In this document: positions 25,100 through 34,767 of the stretch, piece by piece
Layout: each line of letters opens with the position of its first letter
How positions within the stretch are numbered: position 1 is the stretch's first letter
Source of the DNA: Bacteroidota bacterium
GTDB lineage: Bacteria; Bacteroidota; Bacteroidia; Chitinophagales; LD1
DNA length: 64,000 bases
Reading direction: 5' to 3'
NCBI GenBank assembly: GCA_947475165.1
Contig: CANJLD010000018.1
Location: forward strand, 18,608-82,607
Program-made: the position numbers and the translations under genes
The notes under the pieces: model-generated
The model's database searches: none
What the model was told of the DNA's origin: nothing
The model's input: only the letters and a program-made list of their open reading frames with translations

Positions 25100-25897
25100 T
25101 TACCTCACCGCCATCTTTCTAATCATTACCGAAAACAGCGAAGGGAATATACGCTTGGCAAACACCGCAAACCTTTCTTTAATTTTAGCTACTACAATTT
25201 CTTCCTGTTCCTTTTTAATGGCAGAAATAATTTGCTGTGCACATTCACCGGCAGTTAAACCGTTGGCAGTTGCCTTATCCATACTGCCCAGCTTATCACC
25301 GGTACCGGTCAATGCATTGTGCGAAACATTGGTTTGAATAAAGCCGGGGCAAACCAATAGCACCCGCACATTATCATCATGCACCTCGGCACGTAATGAA
25401 TCGAAGAAACCATGTAGCGCATGTTTGCTTGCCGCGTAACCGCTTCTCCACGGTGAGCCGAACTTGCCTACTGCACTGGTAATGGTTACAATCAATCCGC
25501 TCTTTTGCTGAATGAAAGAGGGGAGGAGAAGCTTGGTTAATGCCACAGTACCAAAAAAGTTGACTTCAAAAAGTTTGCGGTCAACTTCAATAGAAGTATC
25601 TTTTGTTAATGACCGCTGACTAACCCCACCGTTATTTATCAGCACATCAATACGCCCGAATTTTTGGAGGGCTTCGTTCTTCTTTGCTTCAAAGTTTACA
25701 GAGTCAGCTAAATCCAGAGGAAGAATTAAACAGTTGTCCGTAGTCAGTCGTCCGTTAGCCATAACACGTTTTAATTCATCTTCTCTGCGTGCAGAAAGAA
25801 TAAGCTTAGCTCCTTCCTTAGCCAAAGCATAAGCCAACGCCTCACCAATACCGGAAGAAGCACCGGTAAGCCATATTACTTTGTTTTTAATTTCCAT
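25100..25897 (-). CDS. Short-chain dehydrogenase/reductase
   Basis: 265 residues. Cofactor motif TGASSGIG at 11-18, NNGG in LINNGGVS (about 90-96, NNAG-like), catalytic Ser in TITSAVG and YAASK (about 154-158). C-terminal basic helix (RIFPSLFSVMIRKMA) may attach to membrane, as in DHRS7-like SDRs. NADP preference is suggested by SARR after the second strand. The substrate is unknown. Convergent with aroK, 7 bp between stops. Confidence 0.93.
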   Translation of the reverse strand: MEIKNKVIWLTGASSGIGEALAYALAKEGAKLILSARREDELKRVMANGRLTTDNCLILPLDLADSVNFEAKKNEALQKFGRIDVLINNGGVSQRSLTKDTSIEVDRKLFEVNFFGTVALTKLLLPSFIQQKSGLIVTITSAVGKFGSPWRSGYAASKHALHGFFDSLRAEVHDDNVRVLLVCPGFIQTNVSHNALTGTGDKLGSMDKATANGLTAGECAQQIISAIKKEQEEIVVAKIKERFAVFAKRIFPSLFSVMIRKMAVR

Positions 25898-25949
25898 GTT
25901 TCGAATTTAGTAATGTATTTAATCAGCATTCAGCACTCCACATTCAGCA

Positions 25950-28900
25950 TTAGAACACCGCTCTAATCTCCGCCCTACCGGTATGCACCGATTTCATAGT
26001 TGCTTTATCACCGGCTGTAAAGCCCGTCATCCGTCCATCGTAAATGAGTGTAAGCTGAATGTTTTGCGAAAGGTTTTGCGAGTAGCTTGCGCTCCACACT
26101 AAATTGTTGCCGTTGCGCAAACCTTCCAGCATGGCATATTCCAATTGCTGATTCGGTAAATTCCTGTCGTTGTATTTTATACTGGCATACGAAAGCGAAG
26201 CATCTACCGAGCTTTTGCTTTGCCGGTTGTAGCGTGCGGTAAAAGTGAGCTTATGTGTTTGTGCCGTCTGTTTGCCCACGGTATCGGTCGGGTTTATCTT
26301 ATCCGAAAACTCATACTTTAAACCAATGCGCAAAAATGTTTTGAACTGATAACTTAAATCGGTTGATGCATCGTTGTATGTAAATTTGTATTGCAAACTG
26401 GCATAGTAATCCGACTGATTGGATTTGAGCCCATTGGTATAAGCCCAAACCGTGTTGAACGACTTAACCATATTCCATCGCACACTCACCCCTTGGCTCT
26501 GCACCAACCGGTTCTCGAAGCCAGCTGTAAGCAGCGTGCGGTTGCGCGCATAATTAAAATCTATCTGCGCTCCGTACTTAGGTTCTAACCGGTTAAAGTA
26601 AAGTGTATTGCGGCTGGCAATGGAAGTAGAAACAATCTGCTCGTCTTCTTTTTTAAGCGGAAACGGATTGAAGTAATCGCCCAGGCGCTTCACCTTATTG
26701 GTATATGTTTTTTTAGTGATGCTAACGCTGGCAAACAAACTAAACATAGCCACCACCTTGCGTATGCCGGTCTTTGTTTTCCAAACAGCCGCAGGGTTTA
26801 TGTTCAGCACCTCGTTAAACTGATTGGTGTTTACCGAAACAAATTCGGGTGTGGTAATAAAAGTGCGGAAATAAGTAGAGTCGCCAGTAACGCCTGAACG
26901 CGCAAGATATTCGGCAATATCCTTTACACCGTTTTCGTTTTTGTCTTCTCCATAAATATAATCTCCCTGATTGTTAGGTGCAGTAACAAAAACAACTTGC
27001 TGGTTCTGCTGCCTGCCGGTTCCTATTTCATATAAAGTAGTAGACCGGAAAACACCTTTAAGCAAAGTAAAGTTGTAATCTACCCGCCCTAAATAAAAAT
27101 GCTCCGGTTGGTCTGAAATGTTTAACGAGTCGGCATTTTTTGCATGGCGATAAGTGAAATTGTAATTAAGCGTTTGGTTCTTAAAAGAATTTATCTGTCC
27201 GTTTACACCAATAGATTGCGCACCGTAAAAGAACGGAGCGAAACCGGCACCGGTGGCGCGGTGTTCGTAACGCATGGCAAATTCAAAACCGAATTTGTTC
27301 ACTGCCGAATCGGGGCTTGCTGCATAAACTTTATAGTTTTCCCAAAGATAACTGTTGCTGTTGAGCGTATCCGCTCCCTTGTTCTTAATCATGTTTATTT
27401 CATGGTCGAAGAGGGTTCCTATTTTCCAACCTTTTGTTTTAGCAGATGCATAAAAAAAATCTGCCTTAGGGCGCAGATAATTGGAATGATTGAAAGTAGA
27501 AGTGGCGTTCAAATAACTGTTGGCAAAAACAATGTTGAAACCCTTCTTCGAAAAGTTGCCGCTCAACCCATTTTCGAAACCACGGTAAGCTGTATCCTGT
27601 ATAAAAGCTTTACTCCGTAAATTAATACTGCCCAGATTGTTCCACCGGTAACCGATGTTGGCGGTAGCCAAATGTTCGTTGTGTCTTTTCTCAGCCGGAA
27701 TAATATTCCAGTCGCGGTTAAACTCTACATTCCTGAACCGCTCAATGGTGTTGAACCGGTTCTGTATAAATTCATAATTAAGATTGTAAATAATGCTTTG
27801 CGAAGAAACACCGGTGGTATCGCCTTTAGTCACCACCGTTCCGCTGAAACCTGTCTTACCGGCAAAACCAATATTGGCACCGTTGTCTTTTGTCGAAAAC
27901 ATATTTGGGTCATAGTTGCTCATAGCCGCTTCGGCAGAAAATGTATTGTTCTTATCTATCCGCACATCCGTGCCCAGCGTATACATCTGCTGATATTTAG
28001 GCGTAACCAAAAAGATAACCGGTTTGTAAGAGCCCACCGAATGTGCTTTCAATGCTGTATCAATGTAAGGCGCAACCCAAACATAAACCCGTCCGTTAGC
28101 AGTAGAATTTGCCGGAACATAATCTCCGTTTCCTTCGCCCGCATAGCTGAAGGTAACTGCATACTTTGCCTTGGTAGTATCGGTAGAGTAAACAAAAACA
28201 GAATCGAACACAACACTTGCCGCAGTATCTAAATTGAAAGGAACAAGCGTATCTTTCAATTCATACATAATGCGGTTGGCATCGTAAGCAACACTGTCAA
28301 AGCCACGGTAAAGCGCGTTTTGAATATTGTTGCCAAGGGTAGAGAGAAATAGTTTTTTTTCCGCATCAAGGTTTTGCTGAACGTTTTGCCCTTTGCTGTC
28401 CTGCTCGCTGTAAAGATTAAAACGCACATCTGCTTTTTTTGTAAGCAATTCGGTATTTACAAAAGCGGCCGAGCGCACATAGTTTCTGTCGCTGTATTCA
28501 AACTCTACTACCACACGTAAATCTTTCGAAATAATTCTGCGCGGCATAAAGCGTATTTCGCCAAGGTTGTAATCAATTGTATAGTCGCGGTCGGCTCCGC
28601 GCTCCATTTTTGCACCGTTAATAAAAACCTCTTCGGTGTTCGAGAGAATAATGATGTATGTTTCTCCGTTTGAACCGGTCAGCTTATAAGGGCCCTGGTT
28701 GCCTTCGGTAACCGATAAAGTGTTTCGCGCAAACTTTCCTTTGCTTATGCCACCGGCAGCAGCCGTTTTAATAGTGCCGAATTTCTTTACATCAAATGAG
28801 CCGCTGTAATAACCACCTTGATACTTTTTAGAGAATTTCATAAAGTAAGCTTTCTCAGGATTGAACAAATCGAAATCACCTACAATTACTTTGTGCTGGT

Positions 28901-29594
28901 CTTTGCGCAGCTGAATAAATATTTTGTCGAACTCCTGAATCTGTTGCGTGTTGCCTTCCGGTTGAATGGGAATATTGTTATCGGTAATGGCAGCAGTAAT
29001 TTCTAAATCCTTTGTGAGCATACCGCTCAACTGCAAATTGAAAAGCGAATTCAACACCACGTCCTGATTATTACCAAACGAAATGCTGCGTGCAAAACTT
29101 CCGTTGTAATCAAGACTGCCGAAATCAATCAGCTTCGTTCCCACATCATCCGGGTTATAAATAAAAGGACTCATCACCGAATTGGCATTGCCCTGCACAT
29201 ACTTTGCGTAACTTTTGTTATAAGTTTCATCGGCAAGAGCAAACGGATAAACGCGGAAAAATATTTTTATCGAATCGGCAGCAGGTTTTTTATTCCAAAT
29301 CAATTTCGATTCAAATGCTTTGATAGTGTAGCTGGTCGAATCAAGAATCTCTCCAGTTGAATTGCGCACAAAAATCGTGTTAGGAACAAGGCTTAAGCTA
29401 TCCAGTTTTAACGTATCACCGGCAAGCGAATAGGTTTTGTAGCGGATGTTAGAGAGCGATTGGCCATTGACCATTGACCATTGACCGCTGAGAACAGCCA
29501 GTAGGAGCAAGAACTTTATGAATGTAGAAGGAACCTTCACCGTTGTAAAGAAAATACAATGACGGAAGAAGGAAAATATTGTGCAGTAAATCAA
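25950..29594 (-). CDS. Large outer-membrane protein, SprA-like
   Basis: 1214 residues. The signal peptide lies at about residues 24-45; the true start is probably the internal region rather than the distal ATG. The block GNQGPYKLTG, VFINGAKMERGADRDYTIDY, LGEIRFMPRR and EFEYSDRNYVRS resembles segments of SprA, the T9SS outer-membrane translocon. The C-terminal two-thirds are alternating beta strands as in a large barrel. It is half the length of SprA and is not assigned that role. The signal region (QWSMVNGQS) is encoded by a tandem ttgaccattgacc repeat. Confidence 0.7.
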   Translation of the reverse strand: MIYCTIFSFFRHCIFFTTVKVPSTFIKFLLLLAVLSGQWSMVNGQSLSNIRYKTYSLAGDTLKLDSLSLVPNTIFVRNSTGEILDSTSYTIKAFESKLIWNKKPAADSIKIFFRVYPFALADETYNKSYAKYVQGNANSVMSPFIYNPDDVGTKLIDFGSLDYNGSFARSISFGNNQDVVLNSLFNLQLSGMLTKDLEITAAITDNNIPIQPEGNTQQIQEFDKIFIQLRKDQHKVIVGDFDLFNPEKAYFMKFSKKYQGGYYSGSFDVKKFGTIKTAAAGGISKGKFARNTLSVTEGNQGPYKLTGSNGETYIIILSNTEEVFINGAKMERGADRDYTIDYNLGEIRFMPRRIISKDLRVVVEFEYSDRNYVRSAAFVNTELLTKKADVRFNLYSEQDSKGQNVQQNLDAEKKLFLSTLGNNIQNALYRGFDSVAYDANRIMYELKDTLVPFNLDTAASVVFDSVFVYSTDTTKAKYAVTFSYAGEGNGDYVPANSTANGRVYVWVAPYIDTALKAHSVGSYKPVIFLVTPKYQQMYTLGTDVRIDKNNTFSAEAAMSNYDPNMFSTKDNGANIGFAGKTGFSGTVVTKGDTTGVSSQSIIYNLNYEFIQNRFNTIERFRNVEFNRDWNIIPAEKRHNEHLATANIGYRWNNLGSINLRSKAFIQDTAYRGFENGLSGNFSKKGFNIVFANSYLNATSTFNHSNYLRPKADFFYASAKTKGWKIGTLFDHEINMIKNKGADTLNSNSYLWENYKVYAASPDSAVNKFGFEFAMRYEHRATGAGFAPFFYGAQSIGVNGQINSFKNQTLNYNFTYRHAKNADSLNISDQPEHFYLGRVDYNFTLLKGVFRSTTLYEIGTGRQQNQQVVFVTAPNNQGDYIYGEDKNENGVKDIAEYLARSGVTGDSTYFRTFITTPEFVSVNTNQFNEVLNINPAAVWKTKTGIRKVVAMFSLFASVSITKKTYTNKVKRLGDYFNPFPLKKEDEQIVSTSIASRNTLYFNRLEPKYGAQIDFNYARNRTLLTAGFENRLVQSQGVSVRWNMVKSFNTVWAYTNGLKSNQSDYYASLQYKFTYNDASTDLSYQFKTFLRIGLKYEFSDKINPTDTVGKQTAQTHKLTFTARYNRQSKSSVDASLSYASIKYNDRNLPNQQLEYAMLEGLRNGNNLVWSASYSQNLSQNIQLTLIYDGRMTGFTAGDKATMKSVHTGRAEIRAVF

Positions 29595-29624
29595 AATTAT
29601 ATTGTCATTGCCGGATAAGTCCTC

Positions 29625-30884
29625 TTAATATCCGTATTTCTCTTTCCAAAGTTTTTTTAAATCTTTTCTGGTTTCGGCTTCGCGGTTGTTGTTGCTTGGG
29701 TCATAAAGTTTAGTACCCTTTACTTTATCGGGCATAAATTCCAGGTCAACGAAGTTGCCTTCATAGCTGTGCGCGTATTTGTAATCTTTTCCGTAGTTCA
29801 AATCTTTCATGAGTTTAGTTGGCGCGTTGCGGATGTGCAGCGGCACCGGTAAGTCACCGGTTTCGCGGACGAGTTGCATGGCTGCACCAATGGCTGTAGT
29901 TGCCGAATTGCTTTTAGGTGAAGTAGCGAGATAGATAACCGTTTGCGAAAGAATCAACTGACATTCTGGATAGCCAATCATGGTTACTGCCTGAAAACAA
30001 CTCGTTGCAAGTAAGAGCGCATTTGGATTTGCGTTGCCGATGTCTTCGCTGGCAAGAATTAATAACCTGCGCGCAATAAACTTCGGGTCTTCGCCACCGG
30101 TTATCATTCTTGCTAAATAATAAAGAGCTGCATTCGGGTCGCTGCCTCTTATTGATTTAATGAAGGCAGAAATAATATCGTAGTGCTGTTCGCCACTCTT
30201 GTCATAAATCGCCATCTTTTGCTGGATGGTGTTTTCTACAAGTTCGTTGTTGATGGTTAACGGTTCGCTGTTTGCAGAAGAAACAACCAGTTCTAAAACG
30301 TTCAGCAACTTTCTGGCATCGCCTCCGCTGTATTTCAGCAGGGCTTCAGTTTCTTTTATTTCAATCTGCTTTTTCGAAAGCACTTCGTCAGTCTTCAATG
30401 CGTGTGCAATCAGCTTTTCTAAATCTTCGCGCTCAAGTGGTTTCAGTACATAAACCTGACAGCGTGAAAGCAAAGCGGAAATAACTTCGAACGAAGGATT
30501 CTCGGTTGTTGCACCGAAAAGAATAATGATTCCTTTTTCTACTGCACCAAGCAAAGCATCCTGCTGCGCTTTGTTGAACCGGTGAATTTCATCAATGAAC
30601 AAAATAGACTTACCGGTGGTAGTGGCTTCATCAATTACCCTGCGCACCTCTTTTACTCCGCTGTCAATAGCACTAAGTTGATGGAAGGGCAGATTAATTT
30701 GTTCGGCAATAAAACGCGCCATACTGGTTTTTCCAACACCTGGAGGACCCCAGAAAATAATAGATGGAATGTTTCCGCTTTCAATCAACTTGCGCAACAC
30801 TTTTCCCTCACCAATTAAATGTTGCTGACCAACAAATTCGGCAATGGTCTTGGGGCGTAAACGTTCGGGAAGCGGTGGTAGCAT
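29625..30884 (-). CDS. rarA: Replication-associated recombination protein A
   Basis: 419 residues, AAA+ clamp-loader-like ATPase. Walker A GPPGVGKT at 46-53, Walker B LFIDEIHRFNKAQQDALL, sensor 1 GATTENPSF, and the C-terminal MgsA tetramerisation domain with GGEDPKFIARRLLILASEDIG. It acts at stalled replication forks. Full length and all motifs intact. Confidence 0.96.
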   Translation of the reverse strand: MLPPLPERLRPKTIAEFVGQQHLIGEGKVLRKLIESGNIPSIIFWGPPGVGKTSMARFIAEQINLPFHQLSAIDSGVKEVRRVIDEATTTGKSILFIDEIHRFNKAQQDALLGAVEKGIIILFGATTENPSFEVISALLSRCQVYVLKPLEREDLEKLIAHALKTDEVLSKKQIEIKETEALLKYSGGDARKLLNVLELVVSSANSEPLTINNELVENTIQQKMAIYDKSGEQHYDIISAFIKSIRGSDPNAALYYLARMITGGEDPKFIARRLLILASEDIGNANPNALLLATSCFQAVTMIGYPECQLILSQTVIYLATSPKSNSATTAIGAAMQLVRETGDLPVPLHIRNAPTKLMKDLNYGKDYKYAHSYEGNFVDLEFMPDKVKGTKLYDPSNNNREAETRKDLKKLWKEKYGY

Positions 30885-30980
30885 GAAATACTAATTACAA
30901 AGTGTGAAATACGAAATAAGAAAACGCTTTCAAACTTAGTAATTAGTGAATGAGAAAAAAGCAGAACACAGTTGCGTTGC

Positions 30981-31079
30981 TTACTTCGGCTCGTTCTCTT
31001 TTTTAATAATTCGGTAGATAAAAATGCTCAACCCTATTACAAAGGCAAGCATTGCAATAAATATTGGAATAGCACCCAT
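30981..31079 (-). CDS. Small single-helix membrane protein (32 aa)
   Basis: Reads MGAIPIFIAMLAFVIGLSIF then YRIIKKENEPK. One transmembrane helix with a positively charged C-terminal end. It lies alone in the 210-bp gap between rarA and the kinase gene on the same strand. Coding is supported only by its clean hydrophobic-then-basic pattern. Confidence 0.45.
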   Translation of the reverse strand: MGAIPIFIAMLAFVIGLSIFIYRIIKKENEPK

Positions 31080-31094
31080 GTGTAGTTTGGGTGT

Positions 31095-31946
31095 TTAGAA
31101 AAGTCCGAAAAGTTCTGCTCTTACTTTGTTTATCACTTCCCCCTGTGCTTCTTCGTCATCGGCAAAGTTTAACTGGTCAACATCTATTACTAACAGGCGA
31201 CCTTCTTTATAGGTGCTAATCCATTTTTCGTAATACTCATTCAACCTGCGGATATAATCAAGACGTAGATTATCTTCATAATCCCTTCCGCGTTTTTGAA
31301 TCTGGTTTACCAGCGTAGGCACGGTTGCCTTTAAATAAATAAGCAAATCTGGCGGACGAATCATACTGCTGATGGTTTCATACAGCTTAGTATAATTTTC
31401 AAAATCGCGGCTACTCATTAAACCCATACCATGAAGGTTGGGGGCAAATATTTGCGCGTCTTCGTGTATTGTTCTGTCTTGTATTACCACTTCCGTTCCC
31501 TGCTGAATTTCGATAATCTGTTTAAAGCGGGAGTTCAAGAAGTAAACCTGTAAGTTGAATGACCAGCGCGGCATGTCTTCGTAAAAATCATTCAGGTAAG
31601 GGTTGTTCTCTACATCTTCAAACTGTGGTAACCAACCAAAGTGTTTCGAAAGAATTTTGGTAAGTGTTGTTTTACCTGCACCAATGTTTCCGGCAATTGC
31701 AATATGCTTGATTGGCTTTTTGGGCTTACCGGTTGCCAGTTTAGGCTCTGCCTTGGCTATTTGTTTTACTGCCAGCTTTGCCGTTGATTTTGCGGTTGGT
31801 TTTGCTGTTGGTTTTACAGCTTTCTTCGGACTTGCTTTAGCCACCTGTTTTGCTTTTACTGCAACTTTTGCTTTAGCTTTTGCCTTAGGTTGTGGTTTTG
31901 CCTGCTTTTTCGGGGCTGGTTTTTTTGCCGCTTTTTTCTTAGCCAT
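31095..31946 (-). CDS. Deoxynucleoside kinase with histone-H1-like N-terminal tail
   Basis: 283 residues. Residues 1-80 are almost only Lys, Ala, Pro, Thr, Val and Gln in KAKAKA- and PTAKPTAK-type repeats, like histone H1 or AlgP tails. The kinase follows: Walker A GNIGAGKT at 86-93, QVYFLNSRFKQ, QDRTIHED (the DRS-type motif) and lid Arg in KRGRDYE. The kinase phosphorylates deoxynucleosides for salvage; about 203 residues is a normal size without the tail. The tail could bind nucleic acid or be a variable linker. Confidence 0.9.
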   Translation of the reverse strand: MAKKKAAKKPAPKKQAKPQPKAKAKAKVAVKAKQVAKASPKKAVKPTAKPTAKSTAKLAVKQIAKAEPKLATGKPKKPIKHIAIAGNIGAGKTTLTKILSKHFGWLPQFEDVENNPYLNDFYEDMPRWSFNLQVYFLNSRFKQIIEIQQGTEVVIQDRTIHEDAQIFAPNLHGMGLMSSRDFENYTKLYETISSMIRPPDLLIYLKATVPTLVNQIQKRGRDYEDNLRLDYIRRLNEYYEKWISTYKEGRLLVIDVDQLNFADDEEAQGEVINKVRAELFGLF

Positions 31947-32063
31947 GGTTAAATTCTTTTTGTCCTAATCAGCAATTCAAAACCAATACGCTTTGATTTT
32001 TCTGCTTTGAACTTTGTTCTTTATTGCAATAGTGTGTGGTCGAAAATAAAAATTGTTTCGCGC

Positions 32064-33074
32064 TTAAAAACTTTTAAGCCCTATAATTTCGCGCACGTCC
32101 TTTAATGTTTGCGCGGCACTTGCGCGGGCTTTGCTTCCACCATCGCCCAAAATTTCGTAAACCCTTTTTTCATCGGCACTTAATTCCACAATCTTTTCGC
32201 GTATGGGGGTAAGAAAAGTAACCATATCTTCTGCCAATTGCTTTTTCATATCGCCATAGCGAATCGTGCAATTGTTATATGTATCTTCAAAATGCTGAAC
32301 TGTTTCTTTAGCCGAAACCAAACTCATCATATCAAATACGTTTTGAATAATCTGCGGCTTGGCAGAATTGGGTTCTTTTGGTCCGCCATCGGTAACCATG
32401 CGCATCATCTTCTTGCGAATAATATCCGGTTCATCTTCCAGATAAATACAAGTGTAATCGGCTTTGCTCTTGCTCATTTTTCCTTCGCCATCTAAACTCG
32501 GCACATTCACCAACTTATCTGCAAACGAAAACGCTTCCGGCTCAGGAAAGTAATCTACTTTATAAAGATTGTTGAAACGTCTTACAAAATCGCGGCTCAT
32601 CTCTACATGCTGTTGTTGGTCTTTGCCAACCGGTACTTTATGTGCGCGGTGAATAATAATATCAACCGTCATAAGCACAGGATAAGTGAGTAGTCCAGCG
32701 TTTACATTCTCCGGTTGTTCGCGCACTTTCTCTTTAAAAGTTGCTTCGCGCTCCAACTCGCCTAAGTAAGCGTGCATATTAAAGATGAGATACAACTCCG
32801 GTATCTGCGGCACATCGCTTTGCAAATACAAAGCGCATTTGTTCGGGTCTAAACCGCACGCCAAATAAACTAAAGCAATGTTTCTGCTTTTCTCTTTCAG
32901 GTCAGCCGGGTTCGGGTGCGTGGTCAACGAATGATAATCGGCTACGAAAAAATAGCCGTTATAAATATCCTGCATCTGCACAAAATTCTTCACCGCCCCG
33001 AAATAATTTCCGAGGTGTTGTTTGCCGGTTGGGCGAACTCCGCTTACTGTTATAATTTGTTTGTTGTCTGCCAT
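32064..33074 (-). CDS. trpS: Tryptophanyl-tRNA synthetase
   Basis: 336 residues, class I. HIGH-type motif PTGKQHLGN at 15-23 and KMSKS at 199-203. GLLTYPVLMTVDIII lines the tryptophan pocket and KDQQQHVEM is conserved. Starts one base after the gatC stop on the same strand. Confidence 0.97.
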   Translation of the reverse strand: MADNKQIITVSGVRPTGKQHLGNYFGAVKNFVQMQDIYNGYFFVADYHSLTTHPNPADLKEKSRNIALVYLACGLDPNKCALYLQSDVPQIPELYLIFNMHAYLGELEREATFKEKVREQPENVNAGLLTYPVLMTVDIIIHRAHKVPVGKDQQQHVEMSRDFVRRFNNLYKVDYFPEPEAFSFADKLVNVPSLDGEGKMSKSKADYTCIYLEDEPDIIRKKMMRMVTDGGPKEPNSAKPQIIQNVFDMMSLVSAKETVQHFEDTYNNCTIRYGDMKKQLAEDMVTFLTPIREKIVELSADEKRVYEILGDGGSKARASAAQTLKDVREIIGLKSF

Positions 33075-33365
33075 TTACTTCTTAATCACTTTCGGAACTT
33101 TAAAATAATCGCTGTTGCGCTGCGGTGCGTTTTGTAGAGCCTCTTCTTTGGTTACCATGTCGCGTATTACATCTTTACGCAACACATTTTTTTCATCGGT
33201 CATGTAAATAAGCGGTTCAACACCACCTATATTTACTTCTTCCAGTTTCTGCACTAAGTCCAGAATCTTCTGCAAGTCTTTTTTAATTCCTTCTTTGGCT
33301 TGCTCGTCAAACTCGAGTTTAGAAAGCTCGGCAAGACGGTCAACCAATTCATTATCTATGTTCAT
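33075..33365 (-). CDS. gatC: Asp/Glu-tRNA amidotransferase subunit C
   Basis: 96 residues. LAELSKLEFDEQ near the N-terminus and the central VEPLIYM and LRKDVIRD motifs identify GatC, the small subunit that clamps GatA and GatB. It ends directly before trpS, giving a translation-related pair. Confidence 0.93.
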   Translation of the reverse strand: MNIDNELVDRLAELSKLEFDEQAKEGIKKDLQKILDLVQKLEEVNIGGVEPLIYMTDEKNVLRKDVIRDMVTKEEALQNAPQRNSDYFKVPKVIKK

Positions 33366-33449
33366 TCGTTTATTTATTTTCGACCGCGCTAAAATAGAAA
33401 TATAGAAATGTTATTGTAGCGATTGCATATAACCGAAAACCTGAAAATT

Positions 33450-34181
33450 GTGAGTGCACTAATTATTGAAATAAAAAACATCAAGAAGGAATACATCATG
33501 GGCTCGCAATTAATTGCAGCTTTAAAAGATGTTACGCTTTCTATTAATAAAGGAGAATACGTTGCCCTGATGGGACCATCCGGTTCTGGCAAGTCAACAC
33601 TCATGAATATTTTGGGCTGTCTTGATTCTCCAAGCTCTGGCACTTACCGGTTAAATAACATCGAAGTGGCTAAGATGACCGATGATGAATTGGCGCGTGT
33701 GCGCAACAAAGAAATTGGTTTCATCTTTCAAACGTTCAATTTGCTTCCGCGCTTAACTTCGTTAGAGAATGTTGCGCTGCCAATGGTATATGCAGGAATG
33801 AACAGTAAAGACCGCACTACTCGCGCAGAACAAGTAATGGAAATGGTTGGATTGAAAGACCGGATGACGCACAAGCCCAACGAACTTTCGGGCGGGCAAA
33901 GACAACGAGTAGCTATTGCGCGCGCTTTGGTAAACAATCCGAGTATTATTCTTGCAGATGAGCCAACCGGTAATCTGGATACTAAAACATCTTACGAGAT
34001 TATGGCGATAATGGAAGAAATTAGTTCGCAGGGAAACACCGTAATTATTGTAACACACGAAGAAGATATTGCAAAACATGCCCGTAGAATTCTGCGGCTA
34101 CGCGATGGACTGATTGAGACCGATGTGCAGAACACACCGGTAAAGATGGATGCGAACCAATTGAACTTTGAAACGAGATAA
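33450..34181 (+). CDS. ABC transporter ATP-binding protein, LolD/MacB type
   Basis: 243 residues from the GTG at 33450, which puts the usual short strand ([13 protein letters not shown]) at the N-terminus; a TTG nine codons earlier adds nothing conserved. Walker [10 protein letters not shown] (about 42-50), Q-loop [11 protein letters not shown], signature [10 protein letters not shown], Walker [13 protein letters not shown] and switch His in VTHEED. The TSLENV and [10 protein letters not shown] features fit the LolD/MacB/FtsE group, which powers lipoprotein release or efflux. No permease is adjacent. Confidence 0.93.
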   Translation: MSALIIEIKNIKKEYIMGSQLIAALKDVTLSINKGEYVALMGPSGSGKSTLMNILGCLDSPSSGTYRLNNIEVAKMTDDELARVRNKEIGFIFQTFNLLPRLTSLENVALPMVYAGMNSKDRTTRAEQVMEMVGLKDRMTHKPNELSGGQRQRVAIARALVNNPSIILADEPTGNLDTKTSYEIMAIMEEISSQGNTVIIVTHEEDIAKHARRILRLRDGLIETDVQNTPVKMDANQLNFETR

Positions 34182-34195
34182 GTGTTATCTAAGCC

Positions 34196-34765
34196 ATGAA
34201 AATCTATACTAAAACCGGTGACATAGGCGAAACCTCCCTATTTGGAGGAAGAAGAGTATTGAAAAGTGAACTGCGCATTGATGCTTACGGCACTGTAGAT
34301 GAGTTGAACAGTTGGATTGGTTTATTGCGCGATGTGCAAACAGATATTGCAACGAAAGATTTATTGAAAGAAATTCAGGACAGGTTGTTTACCCTCGGCT
34401 CAACTCTGGCTGCGGACCCGGCCAACGCAAAACTTAAAACGCCTGATTTGCACGAAAGCGATATTGAGTTACTGGAAAAAGCCATTGATAAAATGGATGA
34501 AGTTTTAGAACCTCTTCGCAATTTTGTTTTACCGGGCGGGCATGTAAACGTTTCGTATTGTCATTTGGCGCGTACCGTTTGCCGCAGGGCGGAAAGGTTG
34601 TGTGTGGCACTTCATCATTCTCATGCAAATAATGCTTCTTCAAATGTAAATGAATTGATTGCTATTAAATATCTAAACCGTCTTTCCGATTATCTGTTTA
34701 CACTCTCCCGTAAAATGGCGAAAGACTTAGGGGCAGAAGAAGTGAATTGGCTGCCAAGGAACTAA
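34196..34765 (+). CDS. Cob(I)alamin adenosyltransferase, PduO type
   Basis: 189 residues. KIYTKTGDIGETSLFGG at 2-18 binds ATP, YGTVDELNSWIG follows, and the C-half has FVLPGG and ARTVCRRAER with LNRLSDYLFTLSR. These identify the PduO/MMAB-type enzyme that adds the adenosyl group to cob(I)alamin. It is 14 bp after the ATPase gene and convergent with the next gene. Confidence 0.95.
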   Translation: MKIYTKTGDIGETSLFGGRRVLKSELRIDAYGTVDELNSWIGLLRDVQTDIATKDLLKEIQDRLFTLGSTLAADPANAKLKTPDLHESDIELLEKAIDKMDEVLEPLRNFVLPGGHVNVSYCHLARTVCRRAERLCVALHHSHANNASSNVNELIAIKYLNRLSDYLFTLSRKMAKDLGAEEVNWLPRN

Positions 34766-34767
34766 GT

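Noticed and set aside
27144..28232. Two long plus-strand frames inside the 1214-residue gene
   Set aside because: Composition artefact in a long gene; no family-like motifs and no start context.
25950..29594. SprA itself
   Set aside because: Shared segments exist but the protein is about half the length of SprA, so the translocon role is not assigned.
31603..31968. 121-codon plus-strand frame
   Set aside because: It is the complement of the Lys/Ala tail of the deoxynucleoside kinase, giving Phe/Ala low-complexity sequence.
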